A DNA stretch of 64,000 bases from Roseomonas sp. OT10 (GCF_020991085.1 NZ_CP087719.1:2872001-2936000); one strand, 5' to 3'. Shown: positions 20,542 through 29,402, counted from the first letter of the stretch. Made by a program: numbers and translations. Notes: generated by a model not told the origin, from the letters alone.

Positions 20542-21849
20542 TCAGCGGGCGGCGGTCACCGGCCCCGGCTGGGTGGCATAGAAGGCTTCGCGCACGGCAT
20601 TGGCCGCGGCGCCGCCGTTCACCCCCGTCTGCGTCATCACCACGATGGACAGGCGGTTCACCGGATCGACGAAGAAGCCCGTCCCGTAGATGCCGCCCCA
20701 GCCATAGGTGCCCTGCGGCTGCAGCGTCTTCGCGGCGGCCGGGTCGGTCACCACGGAGAAGCCGTAGCCGAAATCATAGCCGGGGCCGCGCAGGTTGACC
20801 GGGAAGCCGCCCGTCTGCGGCCGCGTCATCTCCGCCACCGTCTCGGGCTTCAGCAGCCGCACCCCGTCCAACTCGCCGCCGTTCAGCAGCATGCGGGTGA
20901 AGCGGGCATAGTCGCCGATCGTCGCCGTGGCGCCCGCCCCGCCCGAGGGATAGGCGCGGTCGCTGAAGGCGCGGTTCGGATCGGCCGTCCAGGTGCCGCC
21001 CGAGAACGGATAGGGCACGACCTGCGGGCTCGCCATCGGCCGCAGCACGCCCGCCGCATCCGGGTAGAGCGCCGTGACCATCCGGCCGCGCTCCGAATCC
21101 GGCACGCGGAAGGCCAGCGAGCGCAGGCCCAGCGGCCCCGCGATGTTCTGCGCGACGTAGCGGTCCAGCGGCAGCCCGCTGGCCTTCTCCACCACCGCGC
21201 CCAGCACGTCGGTGGAGAGCGAGTAGCGCCAGCCGGAGCCGGGCTGGATCGCCAGCGGCGCGCGCGACAGGCGGCGCATGTTGTCCCACAGCCCGCGATC
21301 CGGTGCCGCCAGGCCATCATCCACGCCCAGGCGCCGGTACTCCTCCACCACGCCCGGCACGTTGAGGAAGGTGTAGGAGAGGCCGCTGGTGTGGCGCAGC
21401 AGGTCGCGGACCGTCGGCTGGCGCTGGGCCGGCACGGTCCGCCCGCCCTCCACCACGACGCGCAGGCGGCGGAACTCCGGCAGCCAGCGTCCGACGGGAT
21501 CGTCCAGCCGGACCTTGCCCTGCTCCACCAGCTGCATCACCGCCACCGAGGTGACGGGCTTGGTCATGCTGGCGAGGCGGAACAGGCTGTCCGGCCCGAC
21601 CGGCTCCGCGCCGCCCGGCTCACGCGGGCCGGCGGCGCCCTGGTAGAGCACCGTGCCATCCGCCGCGACCACCAGGGCGGAGATGGCGCCGACCTTGCCG
21701 GACTCGACCTCCCGGCGCAGCGCGGCGTCGAGGGCGGCCTGCCGCGACGGCGCCGGCGGCGGCGTGGGGGCGCAGGCGAAGAGCGCGATGGTGGAGAGGT
21801 GCAGCGCGGCCAGCGCCCCCAGGCGCCGCCGCATGACCGGCCAGTTCAT
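20542..21849 (-). CDS. Serine hydrolase of the beta-lactamase class C / EstB family, lipoprotein
   Basis: 435 residues. The signal peptide ends at a lipobox (ALFAC, Cys 26), so it is probably anchored in the envelope. The catalytic SxxK is SMTK at residues 94-97 and a Tyr-Ser motif (WRYSLSTD) follows near residue 205, as in penicillin-binding-protein-like esterases. C-terminal YGWGGIYGTGFFVDP is typical of this group. Likely an esterase or D-Ala peptidase-like enzyme; a true beta-lactamase role is not implied. An alternative ATG at 21834 is possible. Confidence 0.87.
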   Translation of the reverse strand: MNWPVMRRRLGALAALHLSTIALFACAPTPPPAPSRQAALDAALRREVESGKVGAISALVVAADGTVLYQGAAGPREPGGAEPVGPDSLFRLASMTKPVTSVAVMQLVEQGKVRLDDPVGRWLPEFRRLRVVVEGGRTVPAQRQPTVRDLLRHTSGLSYTFLNVPGVVEEYRRLGVDDGLAAPDRGLWDNMRRLSRAPLAIQPGSGWRYSLSTDVLGAVVEKASGLPLDRYVAQNIAGPLGLRSLAFRVPDSERGRMVTALYPDAAGVLRPMASPQVVPYPFSGGTWTADPNRAFSDRAYPSGGAGATATIGDYARFTRMLLNGGELDGVRLLKPETVAEMTRPQTGGFPVNLRGPGYDFGYGFSVVTDPAAAKTLQPQGTYGWGGIYGTGFFVDPVNRLSIVVMTQTGVNGGAAANAVREAFYATQPGPVTAAR

Positions 21850-21908
21850 GGATCCGTTTCCTCGACGCGATTCGGGACCGTTGCGGCCCCGGGCCGAGGC
21901 TGCCGCGC

Positions 21909-22436
21909 TCAACTGCCCGAGGGCAAGCTCCGCTCGCCCTCGCCAAGGGCGCGCTGCATGTAGACGACGTCGATCCAGCGGCCGAACTTCAGCCCCACCG
22001 CCTTCAGCACGCCCGTCTGGCGGAAGCCGAGCGAGACGTGCAGACCGATCGAGCCGATATTCTCCGAATCTCCGATCACCGCCATCATCTGGCGGAAGCC
22101 CGCCCGCTCCGCGCGCGCCAGCAGCTCGGCGACCAGCGCCTTGCCCACGCCCTGGCCGCGCACGTCGTCGCGGACATAGATCGAATCCTCCGCGGCGAAC
22201 CGGTAGGCCGAGCGCGGATGGAAGGGCGCGTAGTAGGCGTAGCCCACCACGTCGCCCGCATCGTCCTCCGCCACCAGCCAGGCCCAGCCACCCTCGCGCA
22301 CCTTGGCGAGGCGGCGGCCCATCTCCGCCTCGTCCGGCGGCGTCTCCTCGAAGGTGCCCGTGCCGTGCAGGACGTGATGCGCGTAGATCGCGGCGATGGC
22401 GGGGATGTCGGTATCGGCGGCGTCGCGGATCGGCAT
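21909..22436 (-). CDS. GNAT N-acetyltransferase, phosphinothricin/methionine-sulfoximine type
   Basis: 175-residue acetyltransferase. IRDAADTDIPAIAAIYAHHVLHGTGTFEE at the start, SIYVRDDVRGQGVGKALV (acetyl-CoA loop, RGQGVG) and SIGLHVSLGFRQTGVLKAVG are typical of the Pat/MddA subgroup acting on phosphinothricin-like amino acids or methionine sulfoximine/sulfone. The natural substrate is not determined by sequence. Single gene, 59 bases downstream of the serine hydrolase start. Confidence 0.85.
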   Translation of the reverse strand: MPIRDAADTDIPAIAAIYAHHVLHGTGTFEETPPDEAEMGRRLAKVREGGWAWLVAEDDAGDVVGYAYYAPFHPRSAYRFAAEDSIYVRDDVRGQGVGKALVAELLARAERAGFRQMMAVIGDSENIGSIGLHVSLGFRQTGVLKAVGLKFGRWIDVVYMQRALGEGERSLPSGS

Positions 22437-22614
22437 GGACCTGACCTGGAAGCGGTGGCGGAAGAGCGGGACAGCCCGCCTTGGCAGGGTGCCGCGCCGG
22501 CCCGGTCCCGCGCGGCGACGCCCTCGCCCGCCCGGCTGGCCGGCAGGGCCAGCGGGGCGGACCCGCTCTAAGGGCCGCGCGCAGCCGCCGCAAGGGCGCG
22601 GCGGCGGGCGGGCC

Positions 22615-23811
22615 TCAGCCCTCCAGCCCCAGCGCGGCGGAGAAGCGCTCGGCGAGATGCAGCAGCGCGCGGTCGCGTCCCGGGGCGGCGACGAGGGAAA
22701 GGCCCACCGGCGCGCCGTCCACCGTCGCCGCCGGGACGGACACCTCGCAGAGCCCGGCGAGCCCGGCGAAGGCGGTGACGCAGATGGTGCGTTCGCGTGT
22801 CGCCTGCTGCTCGCTGGCCGGCGCGGTGAGCAGGGGCGCGACGGTGGGAGAGGTGGGGTAGGCCAACACCCCGCCGCCCGCCAGCACGCGGCGCAGCCGG
22901 CCCTGCACCATGCGGCGGAAGGGCCGCGCGGCGGCGGTCAGCGCGGGGTCCTGGCGGCGCGCCGCCTCGAAGCGCTCGCCCACGCCAGGGCCGAAGGCAG
23001 GGCCGTGCTTCGTCACCCAGCCGCCGAGCGTCGCCCAGGCTTCCTCCCCCTGGAGCGCGCGGAAGGCCTCGTAGAAGGCATCGAGGCCCTCGGGCGCCAG
23101 ATGCACCAGCAGCGCCGGGCCGAGTATCTGCTCCAGCCGGCCGAGCGCCGGCTGCAACGCCTTGGCGGTGCCCGGAAGCGCGTTGAACCAGGCCTCCTGC
23201 AACTTCAGCAGCGGGCCGGTCAGCCCCTCCCCTCCCCCCTGGTCGGGCGGCAGCAGCGCCTCGCCCACGCGGCGCAGCACGGTGGCGCGGCCGGCGAACC
23301 AGCCGGCGGTGTCGAAGGACGGCGCCAGGGCCCGCGCGCCGGTAAGGCTCACCGCGCCCCAGGAGGGACGGATGCCCCAGATGCCGCAATAGGAGGCGGG
23401 GATGCGGACCGAGCCGCCCGTGTCCGAGCCGAGCGCCGCGTCCACCAGCCCCGCCGCCACCGCCGCGGCCGAGCCGCAGGAGGAGCCGCCGGGGAAGCGC
23501 TCCGGCGCCGCCGGGTTGACCGGCGTGCCGTGCCAGATGTTCTCGCCGGTCAGGCCGAAGGCGAGCTCGACCGTCTTGGTCTTGCCCACCAGGCGCGCCC
23601 CGGCCTCCAGCAGCGCCACGATGGCGGGAGCGGTCGCGGCGGCGGGCTCATGCGTTCGCGCCCAGTCCGGGTTGCCATAGGTGGTGACGTGGCCAGCCAC
23701 GTCGAAGAGATCCTTGGCCGCAAAGCGCAGGCCTTGCAGCGGGCCTTCCGCCGTACCGGGGAGCGTGACGCGCTCGCCCGGCATGAAGGCTCCGACCCGA
23801 TCCGATTCCAT
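22615..23811 (-). CDS. Amidase signature family enzyme
   Basis: 398-residue amidase with the Ser-cisSer-Lys triad: Lys in FAAKDLFDVAG, cis-Ser in GGSSCGSAAAVAAG and the nucleophile Ser in SDTGGSVRIPAS. Somewhat shorter than the usual 450-500, and closer to plant-like AMI1 and AtzF/allophanate hydrolase amidases. Substrate unknown. The frame extends to 23886, but MESDRVGAF at 23811 is followed at once by the conserved PLQGLRFAAKDLF, so it is preferred. Confidence 0.87.
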   Translation of the reverse strand: MESDRVGAFMPGERVTLPGTAEGPLQGLRFAAKDLFDVAGHVTTYGNPDWARTHEPAAATAPAIVALLEAGARLVGKTKTVELAFGLTGENIWHGTPVNPAAPERFPGGSSCGSAAAVAAGLVDAALGSDTGGSVRIPASYCGIWGIRPSWGAVSLTGARALAPSFDTAGWFAGRATVLRRVGEALLPPDQGGGEGLTGPLLKLQEAWFNALPGTAKALQPALGRLEQILGPALLVHLAPEGLDAFYEAFRALQGEEAWATLGGWVTKHGPAFGPGVGERFEAARRQDPALTAAARPFRRMVQGRLRRVLAGGGVLAYPTSPTVAPLLTAPASEQQATRERTICVTAFAGLAGLCEVSVPAATVDGAPVGLSLVAAPGRDRALLHLAERFSAALGLEG

Positions 23812-23951
23812 GGATGTGGTCCCCCACGCGATACCGCGTGGAAGTTGCCGCACGGCGCGGCAGCGCACAACCGTGCAAGCCCGCAACCATGTCCCGCGGC
23901 GCGACGGCCGCCACCCGACGCCGGGCGGCGGCCGTCGCGCGGCCTGGCGCC

Positions 23952-25334
23952 TCAGCGCGCGCGGAGCAGCTCCGGCACGTGCAGCAGAATGAACTCGTTG
24001 TCGTCCGCCCGCGTCAGGTGGCGCGCGGCGCTGAAGGGCAGGTTGTTGTCGTTGGCGATGATGATGTGCTCCTCATCCACCCGCGCCACGTCCTCGATGG
24101 TGAAGAAGGGGAAGGAGAAGCGGTCGCGCGGCGCGTCGGCGGCGCGGTCGCCGCGCTGGCGGGCCAGGTTCTCCGGGTCGCGGATGGCCAGCAGGTCGAT
24201 CTGGCCGATGCGCTTCACGAAGCCCTCGCCGTCGACCTCGCCGAGATCGACCAGGGTGACACGCTTCACCTTCGCCGGGTCGTGGAAGCAGGCCGGCGGG
24301 CGCTGGCCGTCGCGGCAGCCCAGCGACGGGTCGCCCTCGCCGTCGTCGCGCTCGATGATCAGGGCGCGGCGCTCGTCGATCATGTTGAAGTCGCCGATCG
24401 AGACGGCGCCCGGCGTCAGGCGGAACTTCAGCACGCGCCCCGTCCAGTCGCCGCGCGGGATGGAGAACTCGAAGATGCGCAGGAAGCCGCCCTCGGCCTG
24501 GTCGCTGCCCTCGGCGAAGAGCGGCTTCTCCAGCAGGGCGTAGAGGGTCTGGCTGTCGGCGGAGATCGCCATGCCCTCATAGCCGCCGGAGCGGCGCGAG
24601 CGGAACGGCACCGTCGCGTTCGGCGCGGCCGGCACCTGCAGCGAGGGGTGGTCCGGCGACAGCAGCGGCTTGCCGTCCAGCTTCGTCTCGACCACGCGGC
24701 GGACGCGGCCCTCGGCGTCGACCTCGATCAGGAAGGGACCGAACTCCTCGCCGATCCAGAAGCCGCCCTCGACCGGCTGGATGCTTTCCGGGTCGAAGTC
24801 GGCGCCGGTCAGGTAGCGGCGCTCCGTCCCCTCCAGCGCGATGCGGAAGGGCACGCGGCGGTCGGGGTCGGAGAGGAAGATCGTGCGCTCGACCGTCACC
24901 TGGCCGCTGCGGAAGTCGGGGCGGACCTTGTGCACCATCAGCATGGCGTCGCCGCTGTTGCGCTTGTTGCCGAAGCCGTTGTCTGTCAGCACCCAGTAGG
25001 CGCCGGGCTCGCCGCGCACCGGCTTGATGCCGGAGAAGCCCTGCACCGGCTGGCCCTGGAAGGGGAAGGACAGGCCGGTGGGACGGCCGTTCGGCGCGGG
25101 GCCGGTGGTGCCGGGGAGGCTGCCCGCCTGGTCGACTCGCAGGTTGCCCGGGCCGGCGAAGCGGCCGGAGACGCGCAGCTCCGCCGGGGCGTCGGACGGG
25201 GGCGTGGCGAAGGTGGCGGCCGGCAGCACGGCCTGGCCCGCGAGGGTGGCGGGGAAGGTGGTCTCTGCCGCCGCCGTCCCCAGCAGGGCAGCGGCGAGGA
25301 CGGGCAGGCACAGGACGGGCAGGGCAAGGCGCAT
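23952..25334 (-). CDS. Secreted esterase-like protein of the phytase-like family
   Basis: 460 residues with a clear signal peptide (about 1-23, ending TAAA). The mature part shows the phytase-like esterase beta-propeller pattern: LSFPFQGQPVQGFSGI, YWVLTDNGFGNKRNSGD, FWIGEEFGPFLIEVD, GYEGMAISAD and a terminal IANDNNLPFS. Expected in the periplasm or outside. The substrate is unknown; members of this domain family are commonly found in phosphate- or ester-scavenging settings. Its 5' side is the flank in which the IS256 element sits. Confidence 0.85.
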   Translation of the reverse strand: MRLALPVLCLPVLAAALLGTAAAETTFPATLAGQAVLPAATFATPPSDAPAELRVSGRFAGPGNLRVDQAGSLPGTTGPAPNGRPTGLSFPFQGQPVQGFSGIKPVRGEPGAYWVLTDNGFGNKRNSGDAMLMVHKVRPDFRSGQVTVERTIFLSDPDRRVPFRIALEGTERRYLTGADFDPESIQPVEGGFWIGEEFGPFLIEVDAEGRVRRVVETKLDGKPLLSPDHPSLQVPAAPNATVPFRSRRSGGYEGMAISADSQTLYALLEKPLFAEGSDQAEGGFLRIFEFSIPRGDWTGRVLKFRLTPGAVSIGDFNMIDERRALIIERDDGEGDPSLGCRDGQRPPACFHDPAKVKRVTLVDLGEVDGEGFVKRIGQIDLLAIRDPENLARQRGDRAADAPRDRFSFPFFTIEDVARVDEEHIIIANDNNLPFSAARHLTRADDNEFILLHVPELLRAR

Positions 25335-25461
25335 GCAGCGACTCCGCGATCGGATACGGCGCTGCGCTTAGGACGGGGGGATTGCACGGGGTTGACCGCT
25401 GCGTGACGCGGCGATGACAGGCGCCGCGCCCCGCGTCAGGGCAGGGTTTGCGCCGCCGGCG

Positions 25462-25470
25462 CGAACTGGC
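25462..25470. repeat. Left target-site duplication of the IS256 element
   Basis: CGAACTGGC occurs here directly before the left inverted repeat and again at 26873-26881 directly after the right one. A 9-bp duplication is what IS256-family transposition produces. Confidence 0.93.
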
Positions 25471-26872
25471 GAGCTATGGCCGGAACTGGGTGATGGCGGT
25501 GTGAGAGAGGCGGCGTATCGAGGTGGGTGACAAGCCTGCCTGAACCTCCCGAAGGAGCGATACGCCATGACGAAAGATACCACTGTCGTTCCACTTCGTC
25601 AGCCTGAGACGGTGGAGGACCCGCTGACGGCGGTCCTGAGGAGCGGGGCCCGCCGGTTGCTGGCCCAGGCGGTTGAGGCCGAGGCGGAGGCCTTCCTGGC
25701 CGAGATGAGGGGCTTGCGGCTGCCGGATGGGCGCGAGCGCCTGGTGCGGCACGGGCATGGCCCGGAGAGGCTGGTGCAGACCGGGATCGGCCCGGTGCCG
25801 GTGCAGCGGGTCAAGCTGCGCGACCGCGGTGCTGGCGAGGAGGCGGGCGGCGAGCGCATCCGCTTCGCCTCGGCTCTTCTGCCGCGCTGGGCGCGGCGGA
25901 CGCGGAGCCTGGATGCCCTGCTGCCGATCCTCTACCTGCGCGGGGTCTCGATGGGCGACTTTCAGGAGGCGCTCGGGGCCCTGCTGGGCCGCGAGGCGCC
26001 GAACCTGTCGCCCTCGGTGATCGCGCGGCTGCGGGACGACTGGGAGGCGGACTACACGCGCTGGCAGCGGCGCGACCTGTCGGCCCGTCGCTACGTGTAT
26101 GTCTGGGCCGACGGCGTCTACCTGCAGGCCCGGATGGAGCCGCAGGCCGAATGCATGCTGGTGCTGATCGGCGCCACGCCGGAGGGCAGGAAGGAGCTGC
26201 TTGGCTTCCAGGTGGGCCTGCGCGAGAGCGCGCAGAGCTGGCGGGAACTGCTGGTCGACCTCAAGGCCCGTGGCCTGATGATCGCGCCCGAACTGGCCAC
26301 AGGCGATGGCGCGCTCGGCTTCTGGAAGGCGCTCGAGGAGGTCTGCCCGGCCACCCGTCATCAGCGGTGCTGGGTGCACAAGACCGCCAACGTCTTGGAT
26401 AAGCTGCCGAGGTCGGTCCAGCCAGCCGCCAAGGCCGATCTACGCGAGATCTGGCAGGCGCCGGACCGCGCGACAGCGGAAGCGGCGATCACGACCTTCG
26501 CCGAGAAGTACGGGGCCAAATACGAGAAGGCGGCCACCTGCCTGCTGAAGGACCGCAACGCTCTGCTGACCTTCTACGACTTCCCCGCCGAACACTGGGA
26601 CCACCTACGCACCTCGAACCCCATCGAGAGCGTGTTCGCCACCGTCCGGCACCGGACCGTCCGCACCAAGGGCGCACTGTCGCAGGACACCGCTCGGCTG
26701 ATGGTGTTCAAGCTCGTCATGGCTGCGGCCAAAACCTGGCGCCGGCTGAAGGGAGAGAACCAGTTGCCCAAGCTGATCCAGGGCATCACATTCAAGAACG
26801 GCGTCGAGGTTACCAACACGCCAGCGCAGCACGCCGCCTGATCACGGCGTCACCCAGTTTCCAGCATAGCTC
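25471..26872 (+). mobile_element. Complete IS256-family insertion sequence, 1402 bp
   Basis: Bounded by imperfect terminal inverted repeats of about 28 bp that both begin GAGCTATG and share AACTGGGTGA, with about 21 of 28 positions matching. It carries a single transposase gene and is flanked by identical 9-bp duplications (CGAACTGGC). The intact gene and perfect duplication suggest a recent insertion. It interrupts the last codons of the small lipoprotein gene at 26850-27086. Confidence 0.93.
25567..26841 (+). CDS. IS256 family transposase
   Basis: 424-residue mutator-type transposase. The DDE residues are visible in the family contexts: YVWADGVYLQ (first Asp), ATGDGALGFW (second Asp) and SNPIESVFATVRHRT (Glu). 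Also typical are HQRCWVHKTANVLDKLP and the C-terminal KAA... MVFKL region. Uninterrupted, with GAAGGAG 8 bases before the ATG, so it is likely functional. It is the only gene of the element. Confidence 0.96.
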   Translation: MTKDTTVVPLRQPETVEDPLTAVLRSGARRLLAQAVEAEAEAFLAEMRGLRLPDGRERLVRHGHGPERLVQTGIGPVPVQRVKLRDRGAGEEAGGERIRFASALLPRWARRTRSLDALLPILYLRGVSMGDFQEALGALLGREAPNLSPSVIARLRDDWEADYTRWQRRDLSARRYVYVWADGVYLQARMEPQAECMLVLIGATPEGRKELLGFQVGLRESAQSWRELLVDLKARGLMIAPELATGDGALGFWKALEEVCPATRHQRCWVHKTANVLDKLPRSVQPAAKADLREIWQAPDRATAEAAITTFAEKYGAKYEKAATCLLKDRNALLTFYDFPAEHWDHLRTSNPIESVFATVRHRTVRTKGALSQDTARLMVFKLVMAAAKTWRRLKGENQLPKLIQGITFKNGVEVTNTPAQHAA

Positions 26873-27086
26873 CGAACTGGCCGAAGGGCGGGACATAGGG
26901 GCGCTGGTATGGCACCTGCGGCGAGGCCGGCGGGTCGTAGGGGCGCTGGTACTGCCCGGTGGGATAGGGCTCGGCCGGCGGCATGCAGCCCGGCAGCAGC
27001 GCGAGCAGCCCGAACAGGCCCAGCCACGGCGCCCCCCGGCCCAGCGCCCGGGCCCGGCCCGGCCCGGTACCGCGCGGCGGCATCAT
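26850..27086 (-). CDS. Small proline/tyrosine-rich lipoprotein with its C-terminus altered by the IS element
   Basis: 78 residues: signal peptide with lipobox (ALLPGC, Cys 34) and a short Pro/Tyr-rich mature part containing two copies of YQRPY. The final seven codons (GAMLETG) come from the IS end. Joining the flanks without the IS and one duplication restores a frame in which FGQF is followed by APAAQTLP and a stop at 25436-25438, giving 79 residues. The change is therefore confined to the tail. It starts with ATGATG overlapping the stop of the lipoprotein gene at 27083-27301. Confidence 0.7.
   Translation of the reverse strand: MMPPRGTGPGRARALGRGAPWLGLFGLLALLPGCMPPAEPYPTGQYQRPYDPPASPQVPYQRPYVPPFGQFGAMLETG
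26873..26881. repeat. Right target-site duplication of the IS256 element
   Basis: Second copy of CGAACTGGC, directly abutting the right inverted repeat end CATAGCTC and lying inside the reading frame of the interrupted lipoprotein gene. Confidence 0.93.
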
Positions 27087-27301
27087 CCCGCCGCCCCGCC
27101 CGCCGGGCCGAGCAGGGCACGCGGCCCGCCCGTCGCAGCCGGGTTGCGGGGCGTCTCCTCCACCGGCTGGGGCGGGCGTGCGGCAGGCACCTCGGCCGGC
27201 ATCGGCACCCGTGGCGGCGGCTCCGACGCGGCGCAGCCGGCCAGGGCCAGCAGCGCCAGCCCGGCCGGCCACGCCCGGACCGGCCGCCGGGCCTCAGGCA
27301 T
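27083..27301 (-). CDS. Small lipoprotein, hypothetical
   Basis: 72 residues with a basic start, a hydrophobic core and a good lipobox (LLALAGC, Cys 23), then a Pro-rich tail without a recognisable domain. It overlaps the RidA gene upstream by eight bases and the next lipoprotein downstream by four, so these three minus-strand genes look translationally coupled. Function unknown. Confidence 0.62.
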   Translation of the reverse strand: MPEARRPVRAWPAGLALLALAGCAASEPPPRVPMPAEVPAARPPQPVEETPRNPAATGGPRALLGPAGGAAG

Positions 27302-27683
27302 AGGCCTCGGCCTCGACCTCGACCACGAAGCGCGGGTCGGCGAGTCCCGCGACCAGGATCAGCGTCGCCGCGGCGGCATGGCCCTCGAACCAGGCGTCAC
27401 GCTTGCGGCGCCAGGGCCCGATCACCATCCGGTCGGTGAGGAAGACCGTGATCTTGGCGACGTTCTTCTGGGTCATGCCATGCGCCTTCAGCACGGTCAG
27501 CAGATTGGCGAAGACCTGGTCGATCTGCCCCTCCGGATCGGTACTCACCGTGCCGTCCGCCGCCACGCCGACCTGCCCGCTGATGATCAGCCGCTTCCCC
27601 GTCCCCTCGATCAGGGCCGCATGGGAATAGGCCGAGGCAGGGGCATGCACGCCTTCGGGATTGGAAACGGTGATGGTGGCCAT
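27294..27683 (-). CDS. RidA family protein (Rid/YER057c/UK114)
   Basis: 129-residue member of the RidA superfamily, whose archetype hydrolyses reactive enamine/imine intermediates. The trimer-fold elements are present: HAALIEGTGKRLIISGQVGVAADG split around residues 21-45, FANLLTVLKAHGM, ITVFLTD, and a final VEVEAEAYA. The Arg of true RidA deaminases (IRV/CARVQ region) is not clearly present, so it may belong to another Rid subgroup. Encoded first in a short coupled series with two small lipoproteins. Confidence 0.88.
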   Translation of the reverse strand: MATITVSNPEGVHAPASAYSHAALIEGTGKRLIISGQVGVAADGTVSTDPEGQIDQVFANLLTVLKAHGMTQKNVAKITVFLTDRMVIGPWRRKRDAWFEGHAAAATLILVAGLADPRFVVEVEAEAYA

Positions 27684-27719
27684 GGGATTCCTCCGGCAAC
27701 GGCCCCTATCCTGCGGGTC

Positions 27720-28367
27720 TTATCCGCTCTGCGAAAGGTCTTCCCGCCGGATGCCGTTCGGGCCGCCCTCGGGAGGCACCGGGGCGGCCGGGACGGTGTC
27801 CTGCAGCCAGTCGCGCAGGTTGCGGCGGACCTGCACCTCGAACTCCACGTTCAGCTCGTCCATCGCCCTGGCCACCACCTCGCGGGCATGGGCCGCCGCG
27901 GTGCGGGCATTGCCTTCCACCCGCGTCGAGCTCTGCCGCGCCTCCGCCTCCGCGAAGGCCTGGCGGGCCCCGTCATCGGACACCACCTCCACCCGGCAGC
28001 GCAGCACCACCGTCAGCCGCTCCTGCGGCTCGGTGAACATGCCGCCGCCGCCCAGCCGCTCGCGCACCAGGCTGGCCGTCTCCACCGTGAAGCGCGCCGT
28101 GCCGGTCATGCCGCCGGCCAGCACACGCTCCCGCCCCATCCGCGCCACCTCGTCGGCCGGCACCATGGGCGCGGGCGGGTCGGTGCGCCGGGCGGGGCCA
28201 GGCGGCGCCTCCACCACCTCGACCGACCGCACGTTCAGCCGCAGCGGCGTGAGCCAGGCATAGCCATCGGGGCGGAAGGGCGTGTCGGCGACGGGCGCCT
28301 CGCGGTTGCGGCCGCAGGCGGCGACGGCCAGGGGAAGCAGCAGCAGCAGGCGTCGGCCGGTCATCAT
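27720..28367 (-). CDS. Lipoprotein, hypothetical
   Basis: 215 residues. Starts with MMTGRR, a Leu-rich signal and lipobox (LAVAAC, Cys 18). The remainder is a mixed alpha/beta region with FTEPQERLTVVLRCRVEVVSDDG and a helical C-terminal part rich in Ala/Glu/Arg (FAEAEARQSSTRVEGNAR and following). The middle resembles a surface-exposed periplasmic beta domain but no named family was recognised. The frame is open upstream to 28682; the ATGATG at 28364-28367, preceded by GGGGAG, is chosen since it gives the lipoprotein signal. Confidence 0.7.
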   Translation of the reverse strand: MMTGRRLLLLLPLAVAACGRNREAPVADTPFRPDGYAWLTPLRLNVRSVEVVEAPPGPARRTDPPAPMVPADEVARMGRERVLAGGMTGTARFTVETASLVRERLGGGGMFTEPQERLTVVLRCRVEVVSDDGARQAFAEAEARQSSTRVEGNARTAAAHAREVVARAMDELNVEFEVQVRRNLRDWLQDTVPAAPVPPEGGPNGIRREDLSQSG

Positions 28368-28680
28368 CTCCCCTTTCCGCGGCGGGACGGGGCGGAGGAA
28401 ACCGCAGGGCGCGGTGGCGGGCAAGCAGGGGAACGGCAGGCCGAGCCCAGAGCCCCGGAGGCGCGCCAACCCGCCGGAGCCGGCCCCCGGACCGCAGGGC
28501 GGGGCCACGGACCATCCGCCCGCAGGATTCCCGGCCACGGGTGTCGTGCCCACCCAACGCTCGACCGGAAGTTGCACGGGCGGCTTCCCATAGGTACTCA
28601 TTTCGGCTTGGGTTCGAAAGCTGGGCCGGCGAGTCTCTCGGAGCCCCCAGAGGATCGGATCCCCTGGAGGAACCGGTGCC
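28368..28680. other. Intergenic region between divergent genes
   Basis: 313 bases between the start of a minus-strand lipoprotein gene and the start of the plus-strand orphan at 28681. No convincing reading frame. The last 100 bases are less GC-rich than the surroundings and contain CCCAGAGGATCGGATCCCC before the ribosome site, a weak symmetrical stretch. Promoters for both genes must lie here but no clear -35/-10 pair was found. Confidence 0.5.
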
Positions 28681-29331
28681 ATGTCGTGGACGCGTACGGA
28701 CTACTTCACCTACTTCACCGACGGGAACACCGGAACCACCCATCGCGCCGGCGACCAGGTGTGGAACTTCCGCTACCCGGGAGACCGCAGGGACTATTCC
28801 ATCTGGGTTTCCGGCACCAACCCGCAGAATGGAAACCACAACGCCTTCGCCAAGAAGCACCTGCTGACGGTGAAAGGCGGCAAGTCAGGCGACCTGGAGG
28901 AAAAGCTCGCCGACATCCATTCCAACCGCCGACTCGAGGACATCGACGGCTACAACGCGAAGCGCGCCAAGCAGCACTCGCGCATGTCGCTCGCGGGCCA
29001 GGCGCAGTACCCGACGATGGCCCTGGGCGGACAGGCGATGAACACCTATGCCCTGGGCGACACGACCTCCACGCTGAGCGTCGTCGTCTGCGACCTGATC
29101 CCGCCGGACAAGCTCCGGTACGCCTTCGCCAAGGCCCTGTCCGCCGCCAACCTGCAGGCGGGCCAGGCCACCCAGCACATCGTCGTCCGGTTTGGCGACT
29201 ACGCCTGCGTCAAGCGGCACGACTTCATGTCGAACGAAACCACGGACGGGAACACCATCACCGTCACCGCCTACTGCACGGCCATCAACGCCCATGGAGT
29301 GACGGCCCACATCGTGCATTGCAGTGGGTGA
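28681..29331 (+). CDS. Orphan hypothetical protein
   Basis: 216 residues, no signal peptide and no membrane segment. Composition differs from neighbours: rich in Thr, Asn, Gln, His and Tyr, and lower in Ala. The start is aromatic-rich (DYFTYFTDGN), the middle basic (AKRAKQHSR), and the C-terminal half beta-like (TITVTAYCTAINAHGVTAHI). Four Cys and many His occur. A strong ribosome site (GGAGGAA) lies 8-14 bases before the ATG. No family was recognised. It stands alone between minus-strand genes, and the differing composition suggests horizontal acquisition. Confidence 0.7.
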   Translation: MSWTRTDYFTYFTDGNTGTTHRAGDQVWNFRYPGDRRDYSIWVSGTNPQNGNHNAFAKKHLLTVKGGKSGDLEEKLADIHSNRRLEDIDGYNAKRAKQHSRMSLAGQAQYPTMALGGQAMNTYALGDTTSTLSVVVCDLIPPDKLRYAFAKALSAANLQAGQATQHIVVRFGDYACVKRHDFMSNETTDGNTITVTAYCTAINAHGVTAHIVHCSG

Positions 29332-29402
29332 CGCCGCGCCGGCGGTTTCCACCGTCGTCTCGCCGGGGAGAACGGCGCGGCGATGCGGCCGCCGCCCGGC
29401 CG

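Noticed and set aside
20542-21849. Antibiotic-resistance beta-lactamase
   Set aside because: The SxxK and Tyr motifs and the lipoprotein signal fit the broad esterase/PBP-like group; nothing indicates a dedicated beta-lactamase.
22396-24543. 715-residue plus-strand frame over the amidase and phytase-like genes
   Set aside because: Antisense shadow with Arg/Gly/His-rich low-complexity sequence; both minus-strand genes have clear family motifs.
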